51,696 nucleotides of DNA from an uncultured Pelagibacteraceae bacterium. GTDB taxonomy: Bacteria; Pseudomonadota; Alphaproteobacteria; Pelagibacterales; Pelagibacteraceae. Positions within the stretch are counted from its first letter, which is position 1. Each line of letters opens with the position of its first letter. The position numbers were made by a program, and so were the translations under genes. Shown piece after piece: positions 34,381 to 42,611 of this stretch. The stretch is from assembly GCA_902569185.1 (NCBI GenBank), contig CACFTH010000005.1:1-51696 (forward strand). The letters run 5' to 3'. A model generated the notes under the pieces. The model was not told the DNA's origin and made no database searches. It saw nothing but the letters and a program-made list of their open reading frames with translations.

Positions 34381-35298
34381 TTATAATCTTTTTTTTACTT
34401 TTATTTGTTTAATTTTATTTATTATTTCTAAAGCTGAGGGTGGAAAATTACTAGTCTCAAGTGTATACCCCGCAGACTTATCTTTTAAGCCTAAAACATA
34501 AACTTTTTTATTGGTCTGCTCATTTATTTTATGAGCTAAAGTTCTAATTATACCATCAACATAATCATTATCAGTCATAAGAACTCCATATTTAGAACTT
34601 TTAATTATGCTTATCCATTTTTTTTTCAAGATAAAGGGTTTTAATTCATATAAATGAATTATCCCAACCTTATAACCATTTTTATTTAAATAATTTTTTG
34701 CTTTTTCTGCCTCAAAACGAGTTACTGATATTGGCATTAAAATTATATCAAGATTCTTTTTTATAGAATTTTTGAACTCTATTTTATTTTCATAACTTTT
34801 TCTATGTTCTGAAACATAAAAAACATCGTCTGAATTCATAAACTTTCTATAAGTGTTAGTGTATTCTTTTTTGGTCATCGGAGAATAAATTTTGATCCCA
34901 GGCATTTTATAAAAGATTGATATATGGCTTGATGTAGAAACTGGGCCTAAGCCACCTTCGCTTGAGAGACCTCTTATAAACATTGGCGCGGGCTTGTTCC
35001 AAATTTCTTTAGACTTACACGCGTAATTAACAATAAAAATACAATTTAACCAGTTATATCCTTGATATCTTATTATATAGAACGGTCTCCTTCCTACTAA
35101 TGCGGCACCAGTAACCATTCCGCCGTTAGCAACGTCAGCCATTGGTAGCTCTATCACACCATCTTTCTCATAAAGTTTTGGTAAGGTTCCGGCTACCCAA
35201 CCAACACCAGTTAGGTTTTGCCCAAAAACCTGACCTTTAAATTTTTTTAAGTGTTTAAAGGTTATTTGTTTTATTACTTCTCTAAGCGTTGTTTCCAT
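34381..35298 (-). CDS. E1-beta/transketolase C-terminal-type protein (pair 1)
   Basis: A 305-residue protein with both the ThDP pyrimidine domain (about 1-175) and the transketolase C-terminal domain (about 180-300). The residue that activates ThDP, normally Glu in P-x-x-E, is D55 here (LPMADVANGG). RGLSSEGGLGP and SSHISIF follow the usual loop layout. It overlaps the alpha gene of pair 1 by 25 bp, which implies a strict 1:1 complex. Such pairs carry out acyl or glycolaldehyde transfer; the reaction here is unknown. Confidence 0.78.
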   Translation of the reverse strand: METTLREVIKQITFKHLKKFKGQVFGQNLTGVGWVAGTLPKLYEKDGVIELPMADVANGGMVTGAALVGRRPFYIIRYQGYNWLNCIFIVNYACKSKEIWNKPAPMFIRGLSSEGGLGPVSTSSHISIFYKMPGIKIYSPMTKKEYTNTYRKFMNSDDVFYVSEHRKSYENKIEFKNSIKKNLDIILMPISVTRFEAEKAKNYLNKNGYKVGIIHLYELKPFILKKKWISIIKSSKYGVLMTDNDYVDGIIRTLAHKINEQTNKKVYVLGLKDKSAGYTLETSNFPPSALEIINKIKQIKVKKRL

Positions 35299-36113
35299 AA
35301 ATTTTCAATCTTTTTTTTTATATTTGAATGAATTTTTTCTGCTTTTTTTCCTAAAAATTTTTTTTCTAATGTTAATCTATCTCCTTTTACTTCTTCATCT
35401 ACACCTGCACCCGAATGCCAGAAAAGTCTCTTGGTATTTACATTGATAAAAATTGGTTTTTTAAACAAGTTTTTTTTTAGTACTGAAAAAATATTTTTGG
35501 GTTGGTCATCAATATCGTAAGATTCTAATTTGAACGCTTTCGCTACATCCTTAGCTTTCCAATCTCTTCTGTCCTTCTTTTCAGTTAATACAGCATAATT
35601 ATTATCCTCTACTACAAAAAGTATAGGCAATTCCTTTTTAGCTGCCCAACTTAATGAGGCTAAAACATAGTCTTCCTCGACAGATGCATCACCTAAAAAG
35701 ACGATAGTAGGTTTTGCCGATGAAAAACATGCTCCAACACCCATACATGCATTGCTTCCCATTAATCCCTCATGACCAAACATGTTTATTTTGTTTGAAT
35801 TTATAGATAATGATCCCCCCATACCTCCTGTGCATCCAGTTTTTTTTCCCAAAAGTTCATCAATTAGTTCTACAATATTTCCTCCAAAAGAAAGATAAAT
35901 CGAATGTCCTCTATGCTGCCCAAAGATAAGAGGTTTTTGTTTTTTATCTTTTACTATCTGAGCTATTGATGATGGAACATATTCTTGTCCGGCAGATAGA
36001 TAAACTGGAAAATTGATAATTTTTTCGTTAACTCTTTTAAAAACCTCATTTTCAAAATTTCTACACAAAGAAGCCTTTTCAAATGTTTTTAAACGATAAT
36101 TTTTATATGACAA
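35274..36113 (-). CDS. E1-alpha/transketolase N-terminal-type protein (pair 1)
   Basis: A 279-residue ThDP-binding protein. GQHRGHSIYLSFGG and GCTGGMGGSL match the E1-alpha substrate region; the ThDP motif is GDASVEED (from G141) ending in EDNN (169-172), intact. There is no lipoyl-type partner or E2 gene nearby, so it is not part of an oxo-acid dehydrogenase complex. The start is TTG, one base after the radical SAM stop codon; no internal Met precedes residue 98. Together with the next gene it forms a complete split ThDP enzyme. Confidence 0.78.
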   Translation of the reverse strand: MSYKNYRLKTFEKASLCRNFENEVFKRVNEKIINFPVYLSAGQEYVPSSIAQIVKDKKQKPLIFGQHRGHSIYLSFGGNIVELIDELLGKKTGCTGGMGGSLSINSNKINMFGHEGLMGSNACMGVGACFSSAKPTIVFLGDASVEEDYVLASLSWAAKKELPILFVVEDNNYAVLTEKKDRRDWKAKDVAKAFKLESYDIDDQPKNIFSVLKKNLFKKPIFINVNTKRLFWHSGAGVDEEVKGDRLTLEKKFLGKKAEKIHSNIKKKIENLWKQRLEK

Positions 36114-36114
36114 T

Positions 36115-37635
36115 TTAGTCTCCCAGTAGTTTTCTTTTTAGTTTAATCTTAGTTGTGCTTTTAATATTATCTACTGCTTTTTGACCAAATTTTTCTTTTA
36201 TTAGATTTAAGTATTTCTCATTAGTATGGTATTTCATCCAAGCTTCATCTCTAAATTTAAGTATTTGACCAGCAGAAAGTTTCGTAGTTGACAAATTTAG
36301 TGTATCGTATGAGTGTTGACTGTATCCTGAATAGGTCGATGGAAGTTCAATTCCATTTTTCCGAGCCTCTAAGAAAAGAGGACTACCAGGATATGCCATT
36401 GCAGAATAAAAGTTTACCATCTCAGTATTTGTTTCTTGAGCAAAGTCATATGTAAATTTTAAACTTTTCTCTGAGTCCTCTGGCAAGCCAAAAATATAGT
36501 TGGCAGCGACATTAATTCCAGAGTCTCTAATTCCATTTATAACATCTATGATCTTAACTTCTTTATATGAGTCTTTATGAACCTCTTTTCTTAAAACGGT
36601 GTCTGGATTTTCTATTCCAAGACCTAGCCAATTAACTCCGGCTTTTTTTAGTTTTTCTAAATATTGTGGCTTGCAAGTATCAATTCTTGAGTAAGCCCAA
36701 ATATTAAAACCATAATTTCTCTCAATTAATAAATCACATATCTTCATAAAATGGTTTGGATTAAGTACAAAAAGTTCATCTGCAATTTTTACATTTTTAA
36801 CTCCCTGCTTTGCAATATAATCGAACTGTTTGATTATAAATTCTGGTGACCACCATCTAAAAATATTCGAATTTTGAGATGAAATGTTTTCATCATTATT
36901 AGTTCTATTAATTATATTAATCATACAAAATGAACATTTGTATGGACACCCCAGACTTGTATATAAAGCTGCGAAAGGTTGTTTGTCAGAATTATTTGAC
37001 CAAGAATGCCATCCTGCAGTTCTATATTCGGATAACTTGGGTAACAAATCCCAGGCTATTCCTGGTAAATCATCTTCTAAAAGTTTTTTTGGAACAACTG
37101 CTTCTGGTTCGTTTAAAATAATCTGATTTTCATTATTTCTAAAACCTATTCCTTTTATTTTTTTTAAATAAGATTCTTCGTTTAAATTATCAGCACTCAA
37201 TAAATTTGATATTGAATATACTCCCTCATTCAATGCAACAAAATCAATACTATGTTCTTTTAGTAAAGTTTCTTTAGGCAAGGCAGCAACATGACCTCCA
37301 ACAAATAAAGTTTTAATCTCATTATTTAATTTCTTTAATTCAATAGAGGTTTTTGTAGCTCCTTCCATATTTTGAGATGAGGCTGAGGGTTGCTGTCCAT
37401 AGACTACGAAACAGGCAATTTTCGGTTTAAAATTATTTATTTCTTTGGCACTTTTTTCATAATCAAGTTTATTAACTTCGCAATCCAAAATTGCTGTTTT
37501 AAAATTTTTAGACCTACAGTGGTTTGCTAACATTCCTGCCCATATAGGTGGTTCGTATGCAGAATGATCTTTGCTTAGTTCTTGATAAATTTTTTTAGAT
37601 GCGTTCGGGTGAATAAATAAAATATCTAGGCTCAT
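36115..37635 (-). CDS. B12-binding-domain radical SAM protein
   Basis: A 506-residue class B-type radical SAM enzyme. The N-terminal 150 residues form a cobalamin-binding-like Rossmann domain (LFIHPNAS, FVGGHVAALP) without an obvious D-x-H-x-x-G. The radical SAM domain has the 4Fe-4S motif C230-x3-C234-x2-C237 (GCPYKCSFC) and the later IFGLPEDSEKSL. Relatives include C- and P-methyltransferases and B12-independent ring-modifying enzymes. Inside a sugar operon it may methylate or rearrange a sugar carbon. SAR11 is generally thought to do without B12, so cofactor use is an open question. Confidence 0.83.
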   Translation of the reverse strand: MSLDILFIHPNASKKIYQELSKDHSAYEPPIWAGMLANHCRSKNFKTAILDCEVNKLDYEKSAKEINNFKPKIACFVVYGQQPSASSQNMEGATKTSIELKKLNNEIKTLFVGGHVAALPKETLLKEHSIDFVALNEGVYSISNLLSADNLNEESYLKKIKGIGFRNNENQIILNEPEAVVPKKLLEDDLPGIAWDLLPKLSEYRTAGWHSWSNNSDKQPFAALYTSLGCPYKCSFCMINIINRTNNDENISSQNSNIFRWWSPEFIIKQFDYIAKQGVKNVKIADELFVLNPNHFMKICDLLIERNYGFNIWAYSRIDTCKPQYLEKLKKAGVNWLGLGIENPDTVLRKEVHKDSYKEVKIIDVINGIRDSGINVAANYIFGLPEDSEKSLKFTYDFAQETNTEMVNFYSAMAYPGSPLFLEARKNGIELPSTYSGYSQHSYDTLNLSTTKLSAGQILKFRDEAWMKYHTNEKYLNLIKEKFGQKAVDNIKSTTKIKLKRKLLGD

Positions 37636-37640
37636 GAAAA

Positions 37641-39341
37641 TTAATAATCTTTGAAAGCATCATATATCTTTTGTCTTGGATCTGTAACTACTTCAATAAA
37701 AAGAGGTTTGTTGTTTTTCATTATTTTTCTTAAGTCGTTATCTATTTCTTTAAAGTTATGTATTAAATAATGGTCTAAATCAAATGCTTTTGCGATATTT
37801 TTGAAATTAAGTGTGCCTGTTCCAGTATCTTCTGGGTTATCTAGTCTTCTACCTTTGAAAAAGGTATCGGCCCAATTATGCATAGATACGTAACCACCGT
37901 TATTTATAACAAATAATTTAATATTAAACTTGTTGTGAGAAATTGTTTTAAGTTCCTGGATATTTAATTCTAGTGATCCGTCACCTGTCACTGCTAAAAC
38001 TCGAGATCTTGGAGCTGCAACTGCTGCTCCAATCGCTAGAGGAACAGAAAGACCCATGGCTGCATTGGATACTGAAGTGATTTCCTTTGTTCCTTTTTCA
38101 AAAGACCAGACTTGTCCGCCGATATAATAATTTGAACCAGCATCTGTTACTAAAATATCGTTTTTTTTTGCAATTTTTCCAAGTTTTTGCATAAAAAAAT
38201 ATAAATCAATTGGATTTTTTTGTTTTAATTTTGCAGGAATAATTGGTTTATTTTTTTTGTTTTTTAAACAAAAATTAATCCAACTATTATAATTTGGAAA
38301 TTTTGAAACTTTTGTCATTTTATTTAAAATCGGTAAAAAGTTTTTTAAGTCATAATTTAGTCTATAATTTATTTTTACCCCTTTTTTATTTAATTCATCT
38401 TTTTCAACATCAACCGAGACTATCTTCGCATTTTTAAAAGCTGAAAAATCATGACCAACAAATTGGGGAGCAAATCTACATCCTAATGATATGACTAAGT
38501 CTGCATTGCCCATTATGCTTTTGCAATATCTAGATCCTTTTACCCCCGCTTGACCCAAAACAAATTTGTCAGAGTGAGGCAAAAGATCGTTTGCAAATCT
38601 AGAGAGTAATATAGGAGTTTTACATTTAGTAATTATTTTTTTTATTATATTAATGGTTCCACTTTGTTTTACTCCATTACCAGCTACAAAAATTGGTTTT
38701 TTTGCTCTTTTAAGAAGATTTACAATTTTTTTAGCATCTCTAATTATATTTGGTAAAAATATTTTTTTTTCCTCTGGTTTAAAAGCTTTTAAGTTTTTTA
38801 CATTAATTACTTTCTTTTGGACATCTAGAGGAACGTCAATCCAAACAGGTCCTGGCCTTCCATTTTTTGCAAGAAAAAATGCTTTTTCAAGAACATATTT
38901 AACGTCGTTTGGATGTTTAATAATTTCAGCATATTTAGTTAGCGGCCTTACAATTGGAATAATATTGATTTCCGCAGTTCCAAATGTTCTTATGTTTTTT
39001 AATTTAGTGCTGTGCGTTGTTTGTTTGTAATCAACTTGCCCAGATATGACCATTATCGGTGCAGAGTCAACGTATGCTTCTGCAAGGCCAGGTAAAGCAT
39101 TGGTTGCTCCTGGTCCTGCTGTAACACAAGCGACTCCAACTTTATTTTTTAATCTTGCATAAGACTCTGCCATTATCGGGGCGGTTGCCTCGTTTCTTGT
39201 GGCATAATATTTAATTCCTGATAATTTTATTGCATCATTTAAATACATTGCTCCATATCCTGTTAACATAAATATATTGTTGATCCCCTTTTTTTTCAAA
39301 AAAGAAGCAATATAATCCGCGACTCTAATATTTGCTTGCAT
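37641..39341 (-). CDS. Acetolactate synthase-like ThDP enzyme
   Basis: A 566-residue three-domain ThDP enzyme of the acetohydroxyacid synthase/benzoylformate decarboxylase superfamily. The activating Glu is E51 (ATRNEATA), followed by GPGATN and GRPGPVWIDVP. GDGS (453-456) and NNGG (480-483) delimit the ThDP motif. There is no adjacent ilvN regulatory gene, and the setting is a sugar operon, so it may transfer an acetyl unit from pyruvate to a keto-sugar in the way YerE does in yersiniose synthesis, or work on another 2-oxo acid. It overlaps the upstream glycosyltransferase by 17 bp. Confidence 0.83.
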   Translation of the reverse strand: MQANIRVADYIASFLKKKGINNIFMLTGYGAMYLNDAIKLSGIKYYATRNEATAPIMAESYARLKNKVGVACVTAGPGATNALPGLAEAYVDSAPIMVISGQVDYKQTTHSTKLKNIRTFGTAEINIIPIVRPLTKYAEIIKHPNDVKYVLEKAFFLAKNGRPGPVWIDVPLDVQKKVINVKNLKAFKPEEKKIFLPNIIRDAKKIVNLLKRAKKPIFVAGNGVKQSGTINIIKKIITKCKTPILLSRFANDLLPHSDKFVLGQAGVKGSRYCKSIMGNADLVISLGCRFAPQFVGHDFSAFKNAKIVSVDVEKDELNKKGVKINYRLNYDLKNFLPILNKMTKVSKFPNYNSWINFCLKNKKNKPIIPAKLKQKNPIDLYFFMQKLGKIAKKNDILVTDAGSNYYIGGQVWSFEKGTKEITSVSNAAMGLSVPLAIGAAVAAPRSRVLAVTGDGSLELNIQELKTISHNKFNIKLFVINNGGYVSMHNWADTFFKGRRLDNPEDTGTGTLNFKNIAKAFDLDHYLIHNFKEIDNDLRKIMKNNKPLFIEVVTDPRQKIYDAFKDY

Positions 39342-40533
39342 ATCTACTTTTTCCTACACCCTTTTCACTAAAAAGTCTAATTGTTGAAAACCAAAAAATA
39401 TTAATTAAAGTCTCTAGAATAATAGATAATTTAACGAGAACATTACATCCTTTAATTAATTGAAATATTTCTTTCAAATGAAATAATGAATTAAAAATTT
39501 TATAAAATTTTAAGTCTCTAAGAATAATTTGCTTCGCACAAATTCTAATATACCAGTAGGGTAATCTGTTTAATTTATGTTTATCATCATTTTTTCTCGC
39601 CAAATTAAAATTTTGAATAAAATTCTTCACGTTAAGAAGAGTCTTTTCGTCCTCATAACTACCTACTGTTTTCTCTGAAAATTTTTTTTGATAATGTTCA
39701 AGTTTATTTGGGTTTTCTAATAAATCTCTTATTATATTAAAACACTCCTCTTTTGTTGAAAATTGAATTAGCTCATCACTCTTATAAAGTAAATCATGAT
39801 GGGGGGCATACTCTGAAATACAAGCAGTCCCACATAGACCCGCCTGAACAATTCTTCCCTTAAACATATATTGATACGAAAAGACATTTTTTTCAGGAAT
39901 ATTCATTATTTTTCCCCATGTAGTTTTAGAAAAATTAACTACTATTTTTGATCTACAAATTAAATTTACAAGTTCGTCATCAGAAACCCTATTCTCACTA
40001 TTGTTTCCAACGACTTTTAAATTAATGTTGTTTTCTCTTAAATAATCTAAAAAATCTTTCCTGTCTTCATTTATTTTACCAAAGAAAAGAACATCAATAT
40101 CTTTTTTTTCTTTTAAATCCTTATAAAAATTTCCATCAGACTCTAAAACCATAAATGAAGCTTCTTTACCCACCTCCTTATATTTAAATTTTGAAAGTGG
40201 ACATCCTGTGATAACAAAATTGCAAGAGTTTGCTGTAATTATATTAAAATTATGTCTTTCATAATCATCCCAGGTCATCATAATTTTAAATGTACTTTTT
40301 ATTTTTTTTATAAAGTAGTGATTGATAAACTTTTGATAGTCAACGTCAAAGATAACTATTTCGATTTTGTCTTTAACAATTAAATTGTTTATTTCATTTA
40401 TTGTTTGTAAAAAATTTTTTTTAATTGTGTTTAGAAAAATATGTTTTACTTCGTAAGATTTCTTAAACTTGTTTATTACAAAATTATTCCAATGCCACTG
40501 GGCTTTAAAGATTATTAATATTTTTTTTTTCAT
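39325..40533 (-). CDS. CgeB-like glycosyltransferase (family 1-type)
   Basis: A 402-residue GT-B-like protein. IDVLFFGKINEDRKDFLDYL is the linker into the C-terminal domain, and FSYQYMFKGRIVQAGLCGTACISEY followed by HHDLLYKSDELIQF resembles the C-terminal (Glyco_trans_1_2) domain of CgeB-type transferases. I start it at ATG 40533; the longer frame to 40563 would run into the tRNA. The ATG is 3 bp from the end of the tRNA CCA, so the message must come from the tRNA transcript or be leaderless. It is the first gene of the ten-gene operon. Confidence 0.72.
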   Translation of the reverse strand: MKKKILIIFKAQWHWNNFVINKFKKSYEVKHIFLNTIKKNFLQTINEINNLIVKDKIEIVIFDVDYQKFINHYFIKKIKSTFKIMMTWDDYERHNFNIITANSCNFVITGCPLSKFKYKEVGKEASFMVLESDGNFYKDLKEKKDIDVLFFGKINEDRKDFLDYLRENNINLKVVGNNSENRVSDDELVNLICRSKIVVNFSKTTWGKIMNIPEKNVFSYQYMFKGRIVQAGLCGTACISEYAPHHDLLYKSDELIQFSTKEECFNIIRDLLENPNKLEHYQKKFSEKTVGSYEDEKTLLNVKNFIQNFNLARKNDDKHKLNRLPYWYIRICAKQIILRDLKFYKIFNSLFHLKEIFQLIKGCNVLVKLSIILETLINIFWFSTIRLFSEKGVGKSRYASKY

Positions 40534-40536
40534 TTT

Positions 40537-40613
40537 TGGTAGCGGGGAGTGGAATCGAACCACCGACCTTTGGCTTATGAGTCCAACGCTCTAACCAACT
40601 GAGCTACCCCGCC
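40537..40613 (-). tRNA. tRNA-Met (CAU anticodon)
   Basis: A 77 nt tRNA with encoded CCA. The acceptor stem GGCGGGG pairs with CCCCGCT (a G-U first pair), the D-loop holds AGCTCAGTTGGTTAGAGC, the anticodon loop is CTCATAA with CAT anticodon, and the T-arm contains GGTTCGATTCC. CAU anticodons also occur in tRNA-Ile2 (lysidine) and initiator tRNA. The lack of an initiator-type unpaired C1-A72 and the similarity to alphaproteobacterial elongator Met favour elongator tRNA-Met. A good sigma70 promoter lies just upstream. Confidence 0.92.
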
Positions 40614-40623
40614 AATTATTTAA

Positions 40624-40652
40624 TTTATAATAGTTTTATTTTTTGGTTTCAA
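40624..40652 (-). promoter_or_regulatory. Sigma70 promoter of tRNA-Met and probably of the ten-gene operon
   Basis: On the minus strand TTGAAA (40647-40652) and TATAAA (40624-40629) are 17 bp apart, each 5 of 6 to consensus. The predicted start near 40617 is a few bases before the tRNA 5' end at 40613. With only 3 bp between the tRNA and the first operon ATG, and no visible terminator, this promoter may drive the genes down to 30125. Confidence 0.6.
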
Positions 40653-40666
40653 ATGAATTTTTATAT

Positions 40667-41506
40667 TTAATTAATTTTTGGTCTGTAAAAAGATTTGTTT
40701 CCTTTAATAGAATTTAATAATCCTAAAAACCTGTGCTGATAAATTTTACTTTTGTTATTTTTCCTCAATATTTTAAAGAATATAAATTTAAATAATGACA
40801 TAAATAGTTTTGGAGAAAAAAAAATCAATGACTTAAAAAAACCTTTATATTTTTTACTATAATAAAAACTTGACCACATCCAATGCCAATTTCTATTTAC
40901 CTCTAATTCTTCATCGTCTTTAAAGTTCACTGATTTTGCACCCTCATGATTTATTATAACATTCGGTAATAAATAAATTTTGTTTCCACTTAAAATTACT
41001 CTTTTACATAAATCAATATCTTCAAAATATAAGAAGAAATTTTCATCAAAGAAACCAATATTATTAAATTTTTTTAAATTTAAAAACATTGCAAAACCTT
41101 TAATACTATTTACAGATATAGGATAATAATTTTTTTCAAATTTTTTCTCTTTTCCTGTTTGAAAATAGGGCCCCAACAAACTAAAATCTTTAATTTGGCT
41201 TGCGCAAGTCAAAAAATTATGTAATGCATCTTTTGCTAAAATAGTGTCTGGGTTTAAAATTAAAGCATATTTAGTTTTAACCATTTTGATACCAATATTA
41301 TTTGATTTTGCAAATCCTGAATTCTCCTTCAAAACTATACATTCAATATTTTTATAATTTTCGTTTAATTTTTTTTTTAACTCATTATTTTTTGAATTTT
41401 CAATTACAATAACTTTGCATTTGCCATTTATTGATTTTAAACACTTTATTAATTTTTTCTCACTAAAAAAGGTTGTAATAACTATTGTAATTTCATTAAG
41501 AAACAT
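40667..41506 (-). CDS. Family 2 glycosyltransferase (rhamnosyltransferase-like)
   Basis: A 279-residue GT-A enzyme. TIVITTFFSE begins the fold; ENSGFAKSNNIGIK and LILNPDTIL (DxD-like NPD) bind the donor; the acceptor-side motif FFDENFFLYFEDIDLCKR with its ED-D acidic cluster is typical of dTDP-rhamnosyl-type GT2 enzymes. The neighbouring rmlB/rmlC/rmlD-like set, divergent from it by 76 bp, could supply a deoxysugar donor. The stop lies 14 bp before the tRNA promoter. Confidence 0.88.
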   Translation of the reverse strand: MFLNEITIVITTFFSEKKLIKCLKSINGKCKVIVIENSKNNELKKKLNENYKNIECIVLKENSGFAKSNNIGIKMVKTKYALILNPDTILAKDALHNFLTCASQIKDFSLLGPYFQTGKEKKFEKNYYPISVNSIKGFAMFLNLKKFNNIGFFDENFFLYFEDIDLCKRVILSGNKIYLLPNVIINHEGAKSVNFKDDEELEVNRNWHWMWSSFYYSKKYKGFFKSLIFFSPKLFMSLFKFIFFKILRKNNKSKIYQHRFLGLLNSIKGNKSFYRPKIN

Positions 41507-41582
41507 TATTCAGACACAATTGATTTTTAGGTTTATATTCATTAATCGTTTATATTTATCATTTGATTCAAAATAATTAAAT

Positions 41583-42611
41583 ATGAAAAAAATATTAGTT
41601 ACTGGAGGATTGGGTTTTATAGGCAGTAATTTGGTTAACTATTTAATTTCAAAAAATTATTTCATTATAAATATAGATAAATCAAGTTATTCCTCTAATA
41701 AAAAATATTTTATAAATTCAAAAAACAAAAACTATATTTTCTTTAAAATTGATATTAAAAATAAATCAAAGTTATATAAAATTATAAAAAAATTTAAACC
41801 AGTTGGAATATTTAATTTAGCAGCAGAAACACATGTTGACCGGTCAATTGATGACTCTAAAAATTTTATAAATTCAAATATTTTGGGCGTACACAATATT
41901 TTAGAAGTTTTAAGAAAAATTAAACGAGAACATAGAATTAATATAAGGTATGTTCAGGTATCGACTGATGAAGTATATGGGGACATGCCTTTTCGAAAAA
42001 GTGCTGATGAAAATTATAATTATAATCCAAGTTCACCGTACTCTGCCTCTAAGGCTAGCGCTGATCAAATTATAAAGGCTTATAAAAGAACATACAATTT
42101 AGATACGATAATAGCTAATGCGTGCAATAATTATGGACCATGCCAATTTCCTGAAAAATTTATACCAAAAATAATATATAATTTAATAAATAATAAGCCT
42201 ATTGAAATTTATGGTAATGGTAAGAATATAAGAGAGTGGATTTATGTTAAAGATAGTTGCGAAGCCTTACTAAAAATTTTTTTAAATGGAAAAACTGGTG
42301 AAAATTATAATATTGGAACAGGTATAAGATTAAAAAATATTGATATTGTTAATAAAATTGTTTTGCTAGCAAAAAATAAAAATATTCTATTTGGAAAAAA
42401 AAGAAGATTTATTTTTGTAAAAGATAGACCAGGTCATGACAAAAGATATGCATTAATTTCAAAGAAAATAAAAAAAAAAATTGGATGGGTTTATAAAACC
42501 GAGTTGGATAAAGGTTTATCTGAGACCATAGATTGGTATATAAAAAATAAATCTTTTTTTAAAAAAATTCCAAAAAAAGAATTTGCTAAACGTTTTGGAC
42601 TTCAGGTATAA
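41583..42611 (+). CDS. rfbB: dTDP-glucose 4,6-dehydratase-like enzyme
   Basis: A 342-residue extended SDR that converts NDP-glucose to the 4-keto-6-deoxy sugar. TGGLGFIG at 7-14 binds NAD; the catalytic triad T128-D129-E130 lies in VSTDEVYGD; Y153 and K157 lie in SPYSASK. NNYGPCQFPEKFIP and REWIYV are typical of RmlB. An 11-A run occurs at 42470-42480 within the frame, a possible slippage site, though the frame is intact. No rmlA is in the window. The next gene follows without spacing. Confidence 0.88.
   Translation: MKKILVTGGLGFIGSNLVNYLISKNYFIINIDKSSYSSNKKYFINSKNKNYIFFKIDIKNKSKLYKIIKKFKPVGIFNLAAETHVDRSIDDSKNFINSNILGVHNILEVLRKIKREHRINIRYVQVSTDEVYGDMPFRKSADENYNYNPSSPYSASKASADQIIKAYKRTYNLDTIIANACNNYGPCQFPEKFIPKIIYNLINNKPIEIYGNGKNIREWIYVKDSCEALLKIFLNGKTGENYNIGTGIRLKNIDIVNKIVLLAKNKNILFGKKRRFIFVKDRPGHDKRYALISKKIKKKIGWVYKTELDKGLSETIDWYIKNKSFFKKIPKKEFAKRFGLQV

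Noticed and set aside
40534-40563. Longer N-terminus for the CgeB-like glycosyltransferase
   Set aside because: The extra ten codons lie over the 3' end of tRNA-Met; the ATG at 40533 is a natural start just after the tRNA.
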